From the NCBI GenBank assembly GCA_973895155.1, contig OZ316895.1, positions 20,398,001-20,462,000 of the forward strand: 64,000 nucleotides of DNA, in the 5' to 3' direction. Origin of the DNA: Marsupella aquatica. Lineage: Eukaryota; Marchantiophyta. The position numbers and the translations under genes were made by a program. Below, piece after piece: positions 11,771 to 24,906 of the stretch (position 1 is its first letter; every line of letters begins with the position of its first letter). The notes under the pieces are model-generated. The model was not told the origin of the DNA and searched no databases. It saw nothing but the letters and a program-made list of their open reading frames with translations.

Positions 11771-14083
11771 TCTCACAGTAAATATGGCAGTACCTTGTGA
11801 GGAAATCTGGCTTTTAGAATCCAATTTAATTCAGTTCAATTCAAAATGGTTGGGACCCAATTTTTGGCAAAGGGTAGCAGCAGCCGCTCCTCTCAAACCT
11901 GAACCCAAACCAGCACCTACGACGAAAATGAGCTGAACCTTCACCATCCTGTGCTGCCTCATGACTGCTTCCATGGAGATGCTGGTCGGATGACGGGAGT
12001 ACCGTCCTTTCTTAGGACAATGGCTGGCTCTGTACAGAGTTGTTGCGGCAGCCGAAGACTACCACAAGATTAAGATATTGGTGTTGTTAAGGACAATGTA
12101 GCATATCAAATGATGATTGCACTACGCGTTGCATTGGAGGAAAGGCTATATCTATTAATTTTGGATGATCTCGAAGCGGTGGAAGGGGGAAGGCTTCAAT
12201 TCGTTTGGTGGAGACGACGGCTCTAGTTTGCCTGTCTGCTGACATCTGCGACGCTGGTTGTTTCTAGTTGTTCCCTTTTCCTGCTGCGCGTGGAGGCAGA
12301 ATCCTGTCACGCACGATCGAGGGAGGTCAGAGAACGGCGGTGTGGCAAGGTGACCTGGTGCCTCATTCAACCCACGCATAAATTCTGGGGAGCTTTGCTG
12401 TTAGACGCATCGAATACTGATTCGTAGTTTAAGTTATAGTGCAGCAACTTCTCACTGACAGCATTCAGGATGACAGAATTCTTTCTTTTCTTTGTCACGA
12501 ACAGTACAGTAAGCTCTTCAATCTCCTTACAGAATGCTTCTTTAGGTTCCAAAATTTCTAGAGCTTCTCGCGCACAAAAAGCTCATAGAACGAGTTACTT
12601 TACGAGTGATTCAGCAAGGTTAGACTCATTCTGAGCTCAACCTAGTGACAGACTCCAGGATTTAAGCAAACGAAGAATTGAAGCAGCAATAGCGGTGCAT
12701 GGCTATCTGAAGTCCATCAACTCGTTCTGCCATATCGTGGTGGGAACTGAGACAGCGCTGTGATTTGAGTGCTTTCCTCGAAACCTATACCCTACATCCA
12801 GTGGTCATGGAGCAGATGGATAGAATGATTACACAGATACGTTCATTAAATGCAAATACAATTCTGGATCGTAGATTGTCAGATTTAAAGCGCAAAGATG
12901 CAGGGATACCCCGTCGTGTGTAATATTGAATCCGGGAAAGCTGTAACAAAGCACAGAGCTCTACAGTATGGTGACGTTATTGAATGCGCTCAGTTTACCT
13001 AGAATAATGTTCATGAGATATGTGCTTGGTAGGAGCCCTGGACATGTCCTTCGTGTGACCCCAAAAGTTAAATGGTCTTTGTCGGTCTCATGGAACGGTA
13101 CCATCAACAGCGTGCCCCTGCTACCTATTTAGAAGGAAAAACCTTGTGTATTTCATTTTCCTTAACGAGGTCCTGTCTCTGTGGTGTAGATTTAGGAGAT
13201 AGTGAATTTCAGCATGATATTTCGGATGGTGGGCGAACCCCCCTGTTACCATCCACCGCTCTGCAAGGATGGTTTAGTTAGTGAATGGGAATTGGGAGAT
13301 GATGATTTAGACGTGCCTGACGTTGAGGGAAGTCCCCTGTAGAGAGGTTAATTTGAGGCGCCGAGGAGAAAAAGCTGCTTCGGATGGCATGCACAAGAAT
13401 GTCGAGAGTACAATTGTACTGCTAGTAATTGCTTAGCAGCAGAGAGCACTGCAGGTTTCTGCTAGTTCTGGACATCAATCCAGAAATAAGGGTTACAACT
13501 GCATCTACCGAATCCCTTCGCCCAGATCGTCGAGCCTCTTTACAAAGCCATTCATGAGAACAGTGCCTCATGCTGATCTATTTCTCTCGTACCCCTTTGC
13601 AAGAAATGCGTAACTCGTACGAGGGATGATAAAACCCTGGTCGGTTTCTGCCAGAAATGACTACTTGTCCTCTTTGACGATTATTCATTGATCCCTACAA
13701 GATTTGATCGGAAACGTTGTCTCTCAGACTAAATGCTTATCTCGAGCTGAGATCTTTAATTTTTGGTTATTATGTAAATTCTAGTGCTGGGAGCTGATCT
13801 GGAGCTCTTGCTCTTGGGCTTCAACTAGCTCTTGCGCCGAGGTCTTGAAATTAGTGTGCAAGACGTGTAAAGTGTTAGTAACGCCACAGGTGGTTAATTA
13901 GCGGCGCATGTCCATTACAGCATACATTGCTTGACGTTCTAGCTTTCACCTTTTGGTGTTAGGGAGGCTCTAAAACTTGTGCTAATGGAACTTTGGTCTT
14001 CGTCCTTCCAGGTCCATCCTACTTAATAGACTGTTGTTTTGCACAACTCTGTTGATTTCAAGGGGATTAAAATGGATTTGTCA
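11771..14083. other. Gene-poor stretch downstream of MutS2
   Basis: Presumably holds the MutS2 3'UTR and terminator. Several open frames of 40-70 codons look protein-like (minus 12367-12552; plus about 12720-12920; plus about 13255-13340). They switch frame and strand and show no consistent splice structure. They may be decayed coding relics or chance. Confidence 0.4.
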
Positions 14084-14537
14084 AGAAAAACAAAAATATC
14101 GGGTAATGTAGCAAAACCTTCAATGGCTGATGACAGACTGTGTTCAGTTTTTGGTCTTCGGCCGGGAGGCTTGGTCTGAAATATGTGGTGATAGAACAAA
14201 CTAAGGAACTAGTTTATAGATTGAAGTACTGAAATTATTAGTAGCAAAACTATGCAATTGTTAACAACAAAAGTACCTGAATTACTTGGGGGGGGGGGGA
14301 GGGGGGTGGTGTGGGTTCTAAAATTAGTGGGAGCGCAACAAACTATGGCAACTGGTGACGCTGAAGCACAGAAGTACTTGAATTGCTGGCCTATGGGGAG
14401 GTCTAAAATGTGTGGTAGTGGAAGAAACTATGCAACGGCTGACCGATTGAATTGTTGGTCTGGATGAGGTTCCAAAAAACCTGGTATTGGAACTAACTGT
14501 GCAATGCTTGACGACAGAAGTAGGCTCTTGAATTGGT
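14084..14537 (+). repeat. Degenerate tandem repeat, unit about 90-110 bp
   Basis: Four to five diverged units repeat the phrases GGTCT(A/G)AAAT(G/A)TGTGGT, GGAA(G/C)(A/T)AACTATGCAA and GAAGTACTTGAATTGCTGG. A G-run (about 14289-14307) interrupts one unit. No coding function is apparent. Confidence 0.55.
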
Positions 14538-14822
14538 GGTCTTAAACCTTTGTTGACGAAACAAAACCGACATTATAAGCTTTACCCTTTATGGCCTAGT
14601 CCAGGTTGTTGAAGATATCTTACTGGACATGGCTTCTCCAATGGGCCTGTTTCTTGATTAGTCCACAGTTCAAAGATTGCTGGTCTTAAACCTTTGTTGA
14701 CGAAACAAAACCGACATTATAAGCTTTACCCTAAAGGCTTAGTCCAGGTTGTTGAAGATAGCTTACTTGACATGGCTTCTCCAATGGGCCTGTTTCTTGA
14801 TTAATCCAGAGTTCAAAGAATA
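14538..14822 (+). repeat. 144-bp tandem duplication
   Basis: The sequence from GGTCTTAAACCTTTGTTGAC at 14538 recurs at 14682 (period 144) with only a few mismatches through CTTCTCCAATGGGCCTGTTT and GTTCAAAGA. It directly follows the degenerate array and is clearly younger. Confidence 0.85.
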
Positions 14823-16479
14823 GATTTCTACGGATTGGGCCCAGGCTTTCATTCTCGTGACAGCAATATATATCAGTATTCTAGTAAGTTTCACCTCAAA
14901 ACATAACCTTCAAGGCAATAAATTTCAAAAGATGAAACGAGAGTCTTAAACTCTATCTGCTTGGGGAAGAAACATATTGACAAACAACTACCTTATCGAC
15001 GCAGTAAAATTTAGTGCACAGTCTTGCCTGGAGATTTTACTCCGAGAGATCTTGATCAGCGGTCCATGCAAGAATACACAGCACAACTACTGACTACGAG
15101 GGGATGAATGCAAACCTCAACAGACACCATCAATTTCTCGAGGAATGATATTGTCAAGAAAAGTCCGTAAAACTGATGTGAGTCGAGTTCCGCCATTTCC
15201 GGTAATCTCGCGCTAATGATGGTTTCAGCAAGAGGACCAATGTACCATCTCCTGGTGTGGACGCAGCCCCGCAATTATGGACGAACTACTTAGAACTTAA
15301 GCATGGTCCGCCTGGTAGCATTCAATAACTCTTTGGACAAAGGCAACCTCTTCTATTGATCCGAAGTACATTCTTGAAGAGATGAGTTTAAAGGCTAAAA
15401 ATCCTCATCTGTACATCCTGACGGTCTTTATAAGATGGATCATTTACACAGGATTGTTCAACATCCAGAATTTATGCAAACGGATGGAAGGTCCAGCAGT
15501 GTCCAGGCAGTTTGAAACTTATTACATCCTTGCCTGTGCCTGAGCAAGGGTAAAAGCTAGGAGAGAGTTGGGCATGAAGGCTAGACACGACCACTCGATA
15601 AATGCTCTCGAATCGGCTTGTTTCTTAATAGGGAAGAATTCTGATAGATTTCTGTCCTGGAGATTATCTCTGAGGTGTTTCATCGACGACTAGTGCAACT
15701 GTAGAGAATCATGATAACCAGTCACTCCCAGGCAATCAATCCGAATCTCTTTATGCAAACACCGTCAAAATCTTCAGTCCGAATGTTATTCAGCAAATTT
15801 AAGTTTGGCCTGCTGTGAGGCAAATACCGTGATTTTCGGTTGTCTCGTCACTGATGATGGAATTCAGCAAGAAGGACCGATGTACTTGGTCGGTTGCAGC
15901 CCAGAATTTTGGACAAACAATTCAGAGTGAAATCAAAATCCATGTGAAGGGAAATTAAGTGCTGGGAATGCTGTGTTTCCAAGGTCATTTTAAAGACCAT
16001 AGACAGCCTACTCGACAATCTCAACACTTAGTACTAGAAATGCTCTAGAATGGGGCCTATTTCTGAGAGTCCAATCATTCTGATAGATTTCCCCGAATTG
16101 GTCCATAATTCACGGTTCTAGACACTCATGTGGACTTTTCTTCTCGTGACATTCCAGGTCGTGAGTTATATAATGTTCAACAGATGAAAACAAGAATCTT
16201 AGAAATGTACTGGGTCCGAAGAAAATGTTTTGACAAACCACGTAATCGACACAGAAAATTGACAGCGCAGGGTGTCCAAATCCCTTGTTTGGTTGCCTTT
16301 TAGGAGGCTCAGTTTCTTTTCCTGGTACCGGCTTCCCTGCCCGGCCCTGGCACTTCGACCTTCTGGTCCTTTTGGGTGCTGCTCCTTTTTTGGGCCCCCT
16401 GTTTTGTATTCTGGCCATTTGAATGGATTTCGTATGGTTTTTCGAGGCAAAACAAAAAAAACAAAAAAAACGGAGCAGA
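14823..16479 (+). repeat. Diverged repeat modules
   Basis: Segments near 14823-15300, 15636-16080 and 16078-16260 share ordered phrases (GATAGATTTCT, TTCTCGTGAC, GAAGAAA.ATATTGACAAAC/TTTTGACAAAC, TAATCGACACAG/TATCGACGCAG, GGACC(A/G)ATGTAC). The whole resembles 6540-7160. No gene was found; this is an old repeat cluster. Confidence 0.5.
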
Positions 16480-16645
16480 ATGCGATTACTTGGATGCACA
16501 TTGGCAGCAGGTCCAGGCAAATTGAAATTGACTGCAATTTCGCTAGTCCAGCGAACTATACACACAGTAAATTCTAGGAGCAGGATGCTGTTGGACAAGT
16601 CACCTCCCTTCCCTTAACTTGGTTAACAATCATGTTCATGAACGT
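16480..16645 (+). repeat. Dispersed repeat family A, copy 2
   Basis: Second copy of the repeat at 6996-7162 in the same orientation, about 85-90% identical by eye. An A-rich tract (16440-16470) precedes it. Confidence 0.75.
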
Positions 16646-17570
16646 GAGTGCAAAGCAGTTTCTGGAAGGTCCGGCCTCAGCCAGCTTGTCATCCAAATTT
16701 AGTTCAAATTAACCAGTGACAGGAAAATGAAGGTACGTACAGCCCACAGACTTGACAGCCTCAACACTGGCTGTCTTGGAGCTGGGCAGAAGTGATTGTC
16801 GTCCAGAGATTACATCGTACGACTTTAGCTCCCAACCCCTGCCTACCAAAGGAGGGCATTCAACCGTTGATCTATCTCTGGTTGGCAACTGTGTGTGGCA
16901 AGCTTTGCTTTGAAAAGTCAGAGTTCTCGATTGAGACTGCAGTCACGGTCCGTAGTAAAAACAAAAGCACATGATTAAAAGTTAGACTGCGACAAATACT
17001 TTGCCAATCCTAAAATATCTGAAATTAACTTAGACCTGCCTAGCGAACCCCGTCACTCAGAATCTCGCTCAGAACTCCTGCAAGGTAGTAATTGCTTCCT
17101 AAGTCTTGTCGCCTACGGTACTTGTGAACACTGCCTGCGTTTGTTTTAAGTCAATTCTATTTTCTTGAACAGCCCAGAAACATCAGGTGAATGAGGATTC
17201 GGGTTGTTCCCGAGAAAGTTGGAATTGATGCATTTGATGTTGGAAAGATTCAGATTTGCAGCTGTTCGCACCTCGGCATATGGATTCCCACTCTGCTATC
17301 ATCGTCGCAAGCATTTCCTCGAAAATAAAATGTGATATTCATTGCGTGCTGCGGTGCCGCTGTGAGTTTGGTTGAAAAATATTTTCTCATGAAAGGTTAG
17401 CAACCAGCATGCATTTACGTTTTGAATAAGTTAAGTTTTGATAGAACAAATCAAGGAAACTCCATGCAACCATCGAGTAGTAGCACTCGCATGGAAATAT
17501 TGAGAGGTAAATGATCGACACGGCAGCCTTCATGTTTGACCTGGTCAACTTGTAGGGTTTAATGGCTCTA
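16646..17570. other. No gene seen
   Basis: Short open frames only. No repeat match elsewhere in the window was noticed. Confidence 0.4.
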
Positions 17571-18177
17571 ACGACAAGGAAGCTGCGCAGCTGAAGCTGT
17601 ACAGCTCCTCAAACACAAGGAAGTTTGCTTGGGGAAAACTACTGAGTGTAAAGAGGGTGAATTGCATTCGCTTTACTGTACTCAAAACTACTTACGCTGG
17701 CATATGTCATTGGCAAATCGTGAAGAAAACACTCGAGCAGTGCATGAGTTTACTCTCAAAGTTCCGGGGAGTCAGAGATTTGCACTCTTGAAGATCCAAG
17801 CTGAAAAAGCTGCGGTTCAAATCAACGTTTTCCCAAAAAACAAATTACAGGTGTGTGTGTTTACTTTTTCCTTTCACAATTCCAAGTGAATTTTACTCCT
17901 GGCAGTTATTTCAAGGATCCATCTAGCAAAGGATCCAGATAAATTCGATGGAAGGGCTCATAAACAAAGTAAAGCTCCATGGACTGAGACCGTGTTTGGG
18001 TCGCCTCCAAGTACAGGGAAAGTGAGTTCACGCATCAGGAACCGAGCTCCTGTACTACATGTAGTAAGAAACCAGGCAGTGAGGACATCTGACAATTTCA
18101 GTCGAAGAAAACAGGCAGATGGGAAGTCAAAGCAATCTAAGCCCACACATTGTAGTAAGAAAAACACCAGTGATTGA
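17571..18177 (+). CDS. Possible two-exon gene fragment, unknown
   Basis: An open frame ending near 17850 (containing ALLKIQAEKAAVQINVFPKN) runs into a strong donor context CAG|GTGTGTGT. A second frame after the acceptor GGCAG at 17905 reads basic, Ser-rich sequence (for example KQADGKSKQSKP) to TGA at 18175-18177. The phases fit only if a weaker donor at 17855 is used, so the model is shaky. The 5' end and an initiator are not identified. I do not recognise a family. It may be a gene fragment or chance open frames. Confidence 0.22.
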
Positions 18178-19617
18178 AATATGCCAGGAAAACTACCGCG
18201 CCAGTTTGATCCGACAAAGATTGGGAGTATGCCAAAAGAGAGCGAGGAACAATATATCTAATAGAACGCGCGATCCAGACAATTACAGTCTAATTTTACC
18301 TGTGCATGTACCTGGCTTCCCATATCCGACGAATTCATCGATGATACCGACGAAGATAGTTGAAAGGACTTCATGCACAGAGACCACATCGCACAACAAG
18401 GTTTAAGTAGTTTTTGCATTGAAAAATTATGCAGTTCATAACAACAATTGAGGGAACAGTTGAGGTTCAACCACGTACGTCGCTCATTAGTTTGACGTAC
18501 TCCCGGCCAATCAAGTCACAGATTTCAAATTGAGCTAGAAGAAAAAATCCCGAGAAAAAATCTATACCCCTCAGAATCGTCTACGCAGCGATGGAGAATG
18601 GTTTGGAATGTTCCGTTTGTAGCAACACTGATCAGAGTGGAGATGAGAGGTCAAATAACGGTGTGTCATTTGGAGCAGCAGTTTGACTGTTTCGGAAAGA
18701 AGGGCTACCCAAACTGAATTGGGTATAAACTGGGGTATAAATTATTGGAAGAGGGTGTGAGTAATGAATGAACAAACTCCGAATTTTTCTCATTAAGAGA
18801 AATAGATTATGAAGCATCAAAGCTTTCGACGGGTAAGACAGATTGCTTCACACACAGGCCAACACTTCCTTGATGGCGTGCACTCCAATGTAGGGCGGAC
18901 CTTTTTCCGAAAGGCGACACCGCTGGCGAACTATCTCCATACTCCCTCGCATCCTACTCCATTGCATGCGGGGTAGTACTTTTGTAGTTTACGAATGAGT
19001 CCTGTACGTATACAAAAGTTAACTCCGCTCAACCTCAAAACAGTGCGATTTAATTGGAGGGTTTGTAAAATCCACCCTTCTCGCTGTTGGGCTGGCCGTC
19101 TGAAGTTGAATTGTGAGAGGCTTTGCAAGGTTTCGAATCGTGAGGCGGGGGCGGGCTCTGGATACTTGGACAAGCCGTCACTAGGTTGGTGCCGGGGAAC
19201 ACCAATCCAGGACATATTTCGGATTTCTTTCCGAAAGACGACACACCGAATGGGAGCTCCGCGTTCCCATTACCTCCCCCCATCGATCCATCCATCCATG
19301 CAAACTGGGCTCGTGCTTCCGCTCCATTACCTGCCGAATACCCAAATATTTAAGACTGATTGTACTGTTCATACAAGGACAAGCTTACTCGATTCAGTCT
19401 GTCATGAGACTGAGATCTCTTATGATTGGGTGTTCAAAGTCCAACCCTTGAATGTGAGGTTTCCCCAGGGCTCTTTGGAATCGGAAGACCAGAGCCAGCT
19501 TTGCATACTTGGAGTGGTCCATACTCTTCTTTTTTGGGAGGAAGTGGTCTACAGGGACACCTGACTCTGAGTACGACCAACTAAATTTCAACCGCAGTCT
19601 TGCTTTTGGACACTTTG
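18178..19617. other. No gene seen
   Basis: The plus-strand open frame at about 18995-19564 and its antisense shadows show no domain, no splice context and no recognisable motif. Nothing else is supportable. Confidence 0.35.
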
Positions 19618-19885
19618 GATTCACAGTTTTCTCGTGTCCCCACATATCACAGAGTCCTGCCTTCTTTGGTGTTTTGGGGAATATACCGGTTGGGAATATA
19701 TCGGCAACTCTGAACAATGTCTACTGTATATTTAGTAGAGTTTTTTAATTTCGCTACCGACATATACTTCTCTCGTGTCTCCACACAGCACATAGTCCTG
19801 CATGGTTTGGGAAATATGTCCGACGCCTCAGAACAACGTCCAATGTATATTTAGTACAGTTCAATTTCGCTACTTGTGCCTTAGA
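19618..19885 (+). repeat. Tandem duplication, unit about 125-135 bp
   Basis: Two diverged copies (about 19622-19755 and 19760-19880) share TCTCGTGTC(C/T)CCACA, AGTCCTGC, GGGAATAT and the end ATGTATATTTAGTA followed by AATTTCGCTAC. Non-coding. Confidence 0.65.
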
Positions 19886-20589
19886 TATTTTAGACTTCAA
19901 GCAAGCATCCTTCAAAAATAGTGCTCCAGGCCTTTCATCTTCAGAGTAGACAACGGAGGAGGCTGGAAGATTCGAAATAAACACTAATCAGTAGTCCTGT
20001 CCCAAGACTAATTTCGATTTTTGTTTGTACTTTGTTTGGCCTTTGTTTACTGTACGTACTCTTTCGTTTCTTCCAATCAATCTGCCGGCGCACTATTGCA
20101 TAAATTCCTTACTTTGCAGGCCGAAAACACTTGAGTTCAGCATGGAACTACAGTCGGAGAATGATACCAAGGACTGATTATAGAACTCGGCGCTTCCTTC
20201 TCTTTGATTCTGGACCCTCTTTCTTTCTGGCACCCTTGCATCAATGCACAGAACATGACAGTTTCTCAATCGTTGCTTGGGATTCTTGCATCAACTGAGG
20301 CACGGAACATAACAGTCTTTCTATTGTTGTCTGATCAGGCATGTTTGCGACAAGGCTGACTTTTAGTCTTTTCTGAGCCTCTATTTTTCGCTCAATTGGC
20401 CGCTTTGTTTGCTTGGGAACAGACAACGAATATGTGCAGTTCTATTTATCGTTTGTGAGCTTGGTTGTCCTTTTATTGGGACACTTGGGCTGAACATTGC
20501 TATGGCCACGGAGGGCCATTAAGCGTATCTCTATTCAAGGCAAAGCGTAGGGCCAATTGCACACACTAAAGTTAAACCAAATCACACAC
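19886..20589. other. No gene seen
   Basis: No coding or structural feature was recognised. Confidence 0.35.
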
Positions 20590-20905
20590 TGAAGTTAAAA
20601 TGTCTAAGCCAAATGTGTGCAGATTATAAATGCACAGACCCTGAATATCTTGGGTGCTTGGTCCATTCTTTTAGATCATATTTGAGGTCTAAGTTTTTGA
20701 CAAAAAATCATGCACACATCAGCAAAACAAGGACCCACAAGGGGCTCACTTGCGGAATGCTGACTAGCATCAGTAATGGCTTTGCCTGCTTGTAGAGAGT
20801 GGCCTGTTCCCACATTTGAATGGCTAGGATTGCATTTCACAAATAGTTAAAAAAATAGAACTGCCGCCAAGTTCTTGTAAAGCTCCCCTACCCTTAACTG
20901 ATATG
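20590..20905 (+). repeat. Dispersed repeat family C, copy 1
   Basis: Collinear with 46775-47125. Shared phrases include GAGGTCTAAGTTTTTGACAA, GGACCCACAAGGGGC, TGAATGG(C/T)TA(G/A)GATTGCAT and CCAAGTTCTTGTAAAG. Non-coding, same orientation. Confidence 0.75.
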
Positions 20906-21329
20906 CTCAACTGCCCATCAAGCATGCAATTCTTTTGTTGATGAAATACATTATAATATACGGAGAAGAAAGACAGCAAGACTCCAATCGTCCCAAAAGA
21001 ATCTCCTCACATGCCCAACATTTTAAAATTAGCTCCCACCTAAACCACGTGTGCTTTCATTGATAGTACTGCAATAGAGGAAGTTGAAATCCATGTTACT
21101 CTGTTTCCTGTCCCTTTTCCTTCTTCTTTTCCTTTTTCCTTGTTCCAATCCATGAGACTCTCATGTGACTACGAGGTGCTTCTCACCAAGTCAATAAAGT
21201 AGTTCTTATGTTGCTTAAATACAGATATCGATATTCTCGCATATTATTCGGTTCCCCCCCAAAAGCATAGTGATATGGAGAGGAGAGACAACAATAGTCC
21301 AACCATTTCAAACAGAATGATTTCCCTAA
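20906..21329. other. No gene seen
   Basis: No coding frame or repeat match was recognised. Confidence 0.35.
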
Positions 21330-21740
21330 TGCCTAGTCAATGTGACCCTAGCCCCACTTGTAGCGACCTCCAAAGATGACCCAGCCACACTGGTAGCCAC
21401 CTTCAAAGATGACCCTAGTCCCACTTGTAGCCACCTACCCAAGATCCAGGGTAATGGTTTTTCCCTTTTAAATGGGACATGGAAAGAGAAGGGGGGCAGT
21501 CCCAAATGCCCTTAAGGTGGCTTTACAAGACTGTACTTATGACTTGGGGTACTTGTGACTTTTTGTCCACCTTAGTAAGTCTTACGAGCTGTTTACAAGA
21601 CTGTGAGGGCATAGGTAAGTGGTGACTTTGTGCACCAAAGTAAGGCTTTACAAGGATGTGGGGTTAGTGGTGACTTTCTCTTCACCAAAACAAGGCTATG
21701 CAAATGGGGTTACTTGTGACTTTTTCTTTTACCAAAGTAA
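21330..21740 (+). repeat. Two adjacent degenerate minisatellites
   Basis: The first (about 21346-21440) has three units of roughly 34-40 bp of the form GACCC(T)AG..CCAC.(T/G)GTAGC(G/C)ACCT, ending AAGAT. The second (about 21505-21740) has about four units of 60-70 bp built on GGCTTTACAAG and GTGACTTT.TG..CACC. Confidence 0.6.
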
Positions 21741-23873
21741 ACTTGATGGTCACTTCTTGTTTTGAAGATAGACTCCAGACCAAAAACGTGTTTGAAATGA
21801 AATTCAGCACAGTCCAATCTTTTGAAATGAGTTCAATAAATGCAAATGCCTCCATTTGGAATATTTGGAGTTGGACCACCCCTACACTTTATTTGGCCCC
21901 TTTTAAGTAAATTGGTCATTTTCCCATGAAACCCAGGATGAAAAGTTAGGTTCTTTTTTTAAATTACATCTTTGGATCTCTTAAGTTGAGAGTCACAAGA
22001 GTATCGTGACCAGATGAAACTCTAATGGTGTCAATTGGATATCAAGACATTACAAGCAATTAAAAACATGCCTTATAGAATAGTATTCCTTACTATTTCA
22101 TGAAAAGGAGAGTTCGGTACCGGGGAGATTATGCAGCACAATAAAAGAGTAAAGTGAAATGGAAAAACCTTTGGAAAAAGTAATAAAAAATATCTAGCAG
22201 AAAATGGCACTCCTAGAACATTGGACAAGATGCTGTGGATGGAGCGCAAAAGCGGTTTCCCCTTGAAAAACAAATGCTCCCATGGATTTGCACAAATTTG
22301 CATGGCATTTCCCATTGGGGTTTGTTGAGTGTTCTGCAATGTCATTTTTGCATGGATAGCATCTTTCCCTAGTTTGCGTCGGTGCGTATTTTTTGGGTGT
22401 ACAAAATTAGTGAGATACATGGGAATCATAACCACTGTTGGGCGGAGGGTTTTACTTATAGCAGCCAAATAAAGGTATAGTGGACACCACTAGTCGGCAA
22501 GATATGATATTGGACTGGTATATAAGGTCCCCATAAACTTTCAGAATATAGAGATGTATTTAAAATAAATAAATTGTAGACCGGGTATAGGTATAGAGTT
22601 TAGGATGGACTATACCCAGGTGATAAGGGTATAGGTAAAGGTATAGTAAATTAAAGCTCATAATAGCAAATTTTGATGCAAAAACTGAATCAAAAATTGA
22701 ACACAAATTCAAATATATAAGTTATCAAGAAAAATTGTCACCTGCCTATCCAATGATTAATACGTGCAAACCGTACTTTTATTCGCTTAAACCATTGGTA
22801 TCGTATTATGGGGTCGTGAAAGGACGCTATTTGGAGGATTTCCACACCTAAGGATGAGTATGTTTGATTCCGCTCCCGGAAGTGTACTTTTTGATCAAGT
22901 CTACCGACTGGTCTCTCCGTTTTTGATCAAGTCCAAGGGACTGGCTCTACCATCTACAACTCATGCCCATCGGGTGAGTGCTGTCACCAACCCCCTCTCA
23001 TGGGCAAGCATACAAATGTTTACAATAAAATTTGAATACTAGTGACAAGGGCAAATGTTTCCACAACGAAACCGATCACATGCACTAGGGGAGGAAAACA
23101 AACAACACAAGCAACAACAAGTGACACACAAAATATTGGAACCTCAAGCCAAATCCATATCTCTTGGTGTTTCCCGTAACACATGCAAGGACAACCCGCC
23201 CTCCTGCCATGTGCCCAACTCCTGCCTCCCAGGGACAAGTGCTACGTTCTCCACCTCCCTATTCTGGCTTGAACTTCTCCTAATCGGTGCGCTACTCACA
23301 AAAGCTACTTAGAAGCATCAAAGCACTACACTGAGTCCCCCCCCACTACTACGGGGCTTCCCCCTAAATACTCAAAACAAACACACCAAAGCACCCCTCA
23401 CGGGTTCACAAGGATGGCGGCTACCCTAGCGGCGCCGCTAAAACCTTCCACGAGGAATCCTTAACCTAAAACATACGGCACACAATGCTCTTGAGACCCT
23501 AATCTAACTATGGGACCGTCGGTGCCTTCGACGGTGGCAACCGCACTCGGTAGTCACGGGGAAGTGAGGGGGCCACTCAAGGTCGAAATCCTCAACCATT
23601 TCGAACTACTCCCCTGAGGGGGGCCCTGGATAGCTCTGCTCCTCCCAATCACAAATCCGTAAGCGGCACTCAAAACGGATCCCGGACGACCAAGTTACGG
23701 ATGTTTGAATCCGTAATACGCCCGAGCTCATAACTTCTTCATCCTGACTCCGTTCTGGGCGTGCCACACCTTCCAGAATCAGCTCCTCGAGCTCCTTCCA
23801 ACAAGCCCGTGATTCCCCTCATCCAAGGTGTTGTATAATTCAAAATCTGTACGACCAACGTCTATATGCCTCA
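21741..23873. other. Gene-poor; GGTATAG-rich patch; 3' flank of coiled-coil ORF
   Basis: No gene was found. About 22470-22655 repeats GGTATAG and its complement CTATACC many times. From about 23330 the GC content rises and the sequence resembles the 3' untranslated part of the minus-strand ORF that ends at 23874. Confidence 0.4.
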
Positions 23874-24906
23874 CTAGTCTTCCCCCGACTCACTCACGGA
23901 ACCGGGACTCCACCCCCGGGAATCCTCACTGCTGGCGCCCTCCGCTGATGTGGGTGTAACACCTACTATTCTCCTTGCCGGGGGAGTCCATCCCGGGGTC
24001 TGGCCAAAGGCTCCCCGTCTCCTCAATGCCGCCAAAGCTTGCCAGGCCGTAACATAACCCTAGCTGATCGTGTCCTTCCATAGAGCGGCCTCCTCCCCTC
24101 CCTGCAATTCCAAGGGTAAGACCTGACTGGTAGCCAAAGGGGTTCCTGGGTTTGCGGTCCTGGGTGGCATATTTGACATCCCCGCTATTCCATGACTAGG
24201 TGAGATCTCTGCCCGTAATGATGGGGACACTGTGGCTCCGTGACTCCCTTGGGTCTCCCGTAATGACTTACGGGACTCCTGTAGCTTCTTCTCTAGTATC
24301 TTACACTTCTCCTTGTTTTTCTTTGCTAAATCCAACATTGGTCCGTACTTCTGAGTTACCTCCGTTACCACCGTCTCTATAGCCTTAGAGACCAAGTCAG
24401 GGGGGAGAGTAGGGCTAGGTGAGGATGGGTTTTTCCTCTTCCCCAACCTCAACATATCGTTTCTCTTGGCCCTGGTCTCAAGGAGCCCAACCTTGCCCCG
24501 TAACTCCACAATTTGTTGCTTCAGCCTCTCTATCTCACCGGTGCTCTGCTTGAGCTTGGCCAATTCCTCCCTCAAGACTCCCACCTCCAGCGCTTCCTTA
24601 GCCTTGGTAGACAAGGCTCCATGCAACTGAGAAATCTGAACCTGTGCCTCCGTAAGTGATCCACCTTGATCTTGGATCACTACCTCCTTAGCCTTTATCA
24701 CCTCTTTCAAGGCCTGGTTGCTTGTCTGCAAGGTTTCTACCCTGGCATTGGCTTGGTTGAGGCCCCTCTCAAAGTTTGGCACAACTTCAGCCCCTCCTGC
24801 ACTCCATCGCAGAAATCACGTAATTCAGCCAAATACACCTTGGGTACATCGCAATCAAGGGGCTCCTCCAGATTCCCCACAAGCGACTCCATCCACTCCA
24901 CCGTGC
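23874..24906 (-). pseudogene. 3' half of coiled-coil ORF split by copia
   Basis: The minus-strand reading from the copia insertion point runs through an acidic segment, a long charged coiled coil (about 24780-24440) and a Ser/Pro-rich region. It meets an in-frame TAG at 24060-24062, beyond which the same frame stays open to a TAG at 23874-23876. One frame change lies near 24785. The 5' half lies beyond the copia element. When the element and one CGTGC copy are ignored, the two halves share a continuous frame across the insertion site. The type of protein (globular N-terminus, linker, coiled coil, PST-rich tail) parallels 2297-3985, which suggests mobile-element ORFs; clear homology between the two was not seen. 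Confidence 0.6.

Noticed and set aside
12367-13340. Several 40-70 codon protein-like frames on both strands
   Set aside because: Frames of this length are expected by chance in 64 kb; strand and frame switch with no splice logic.
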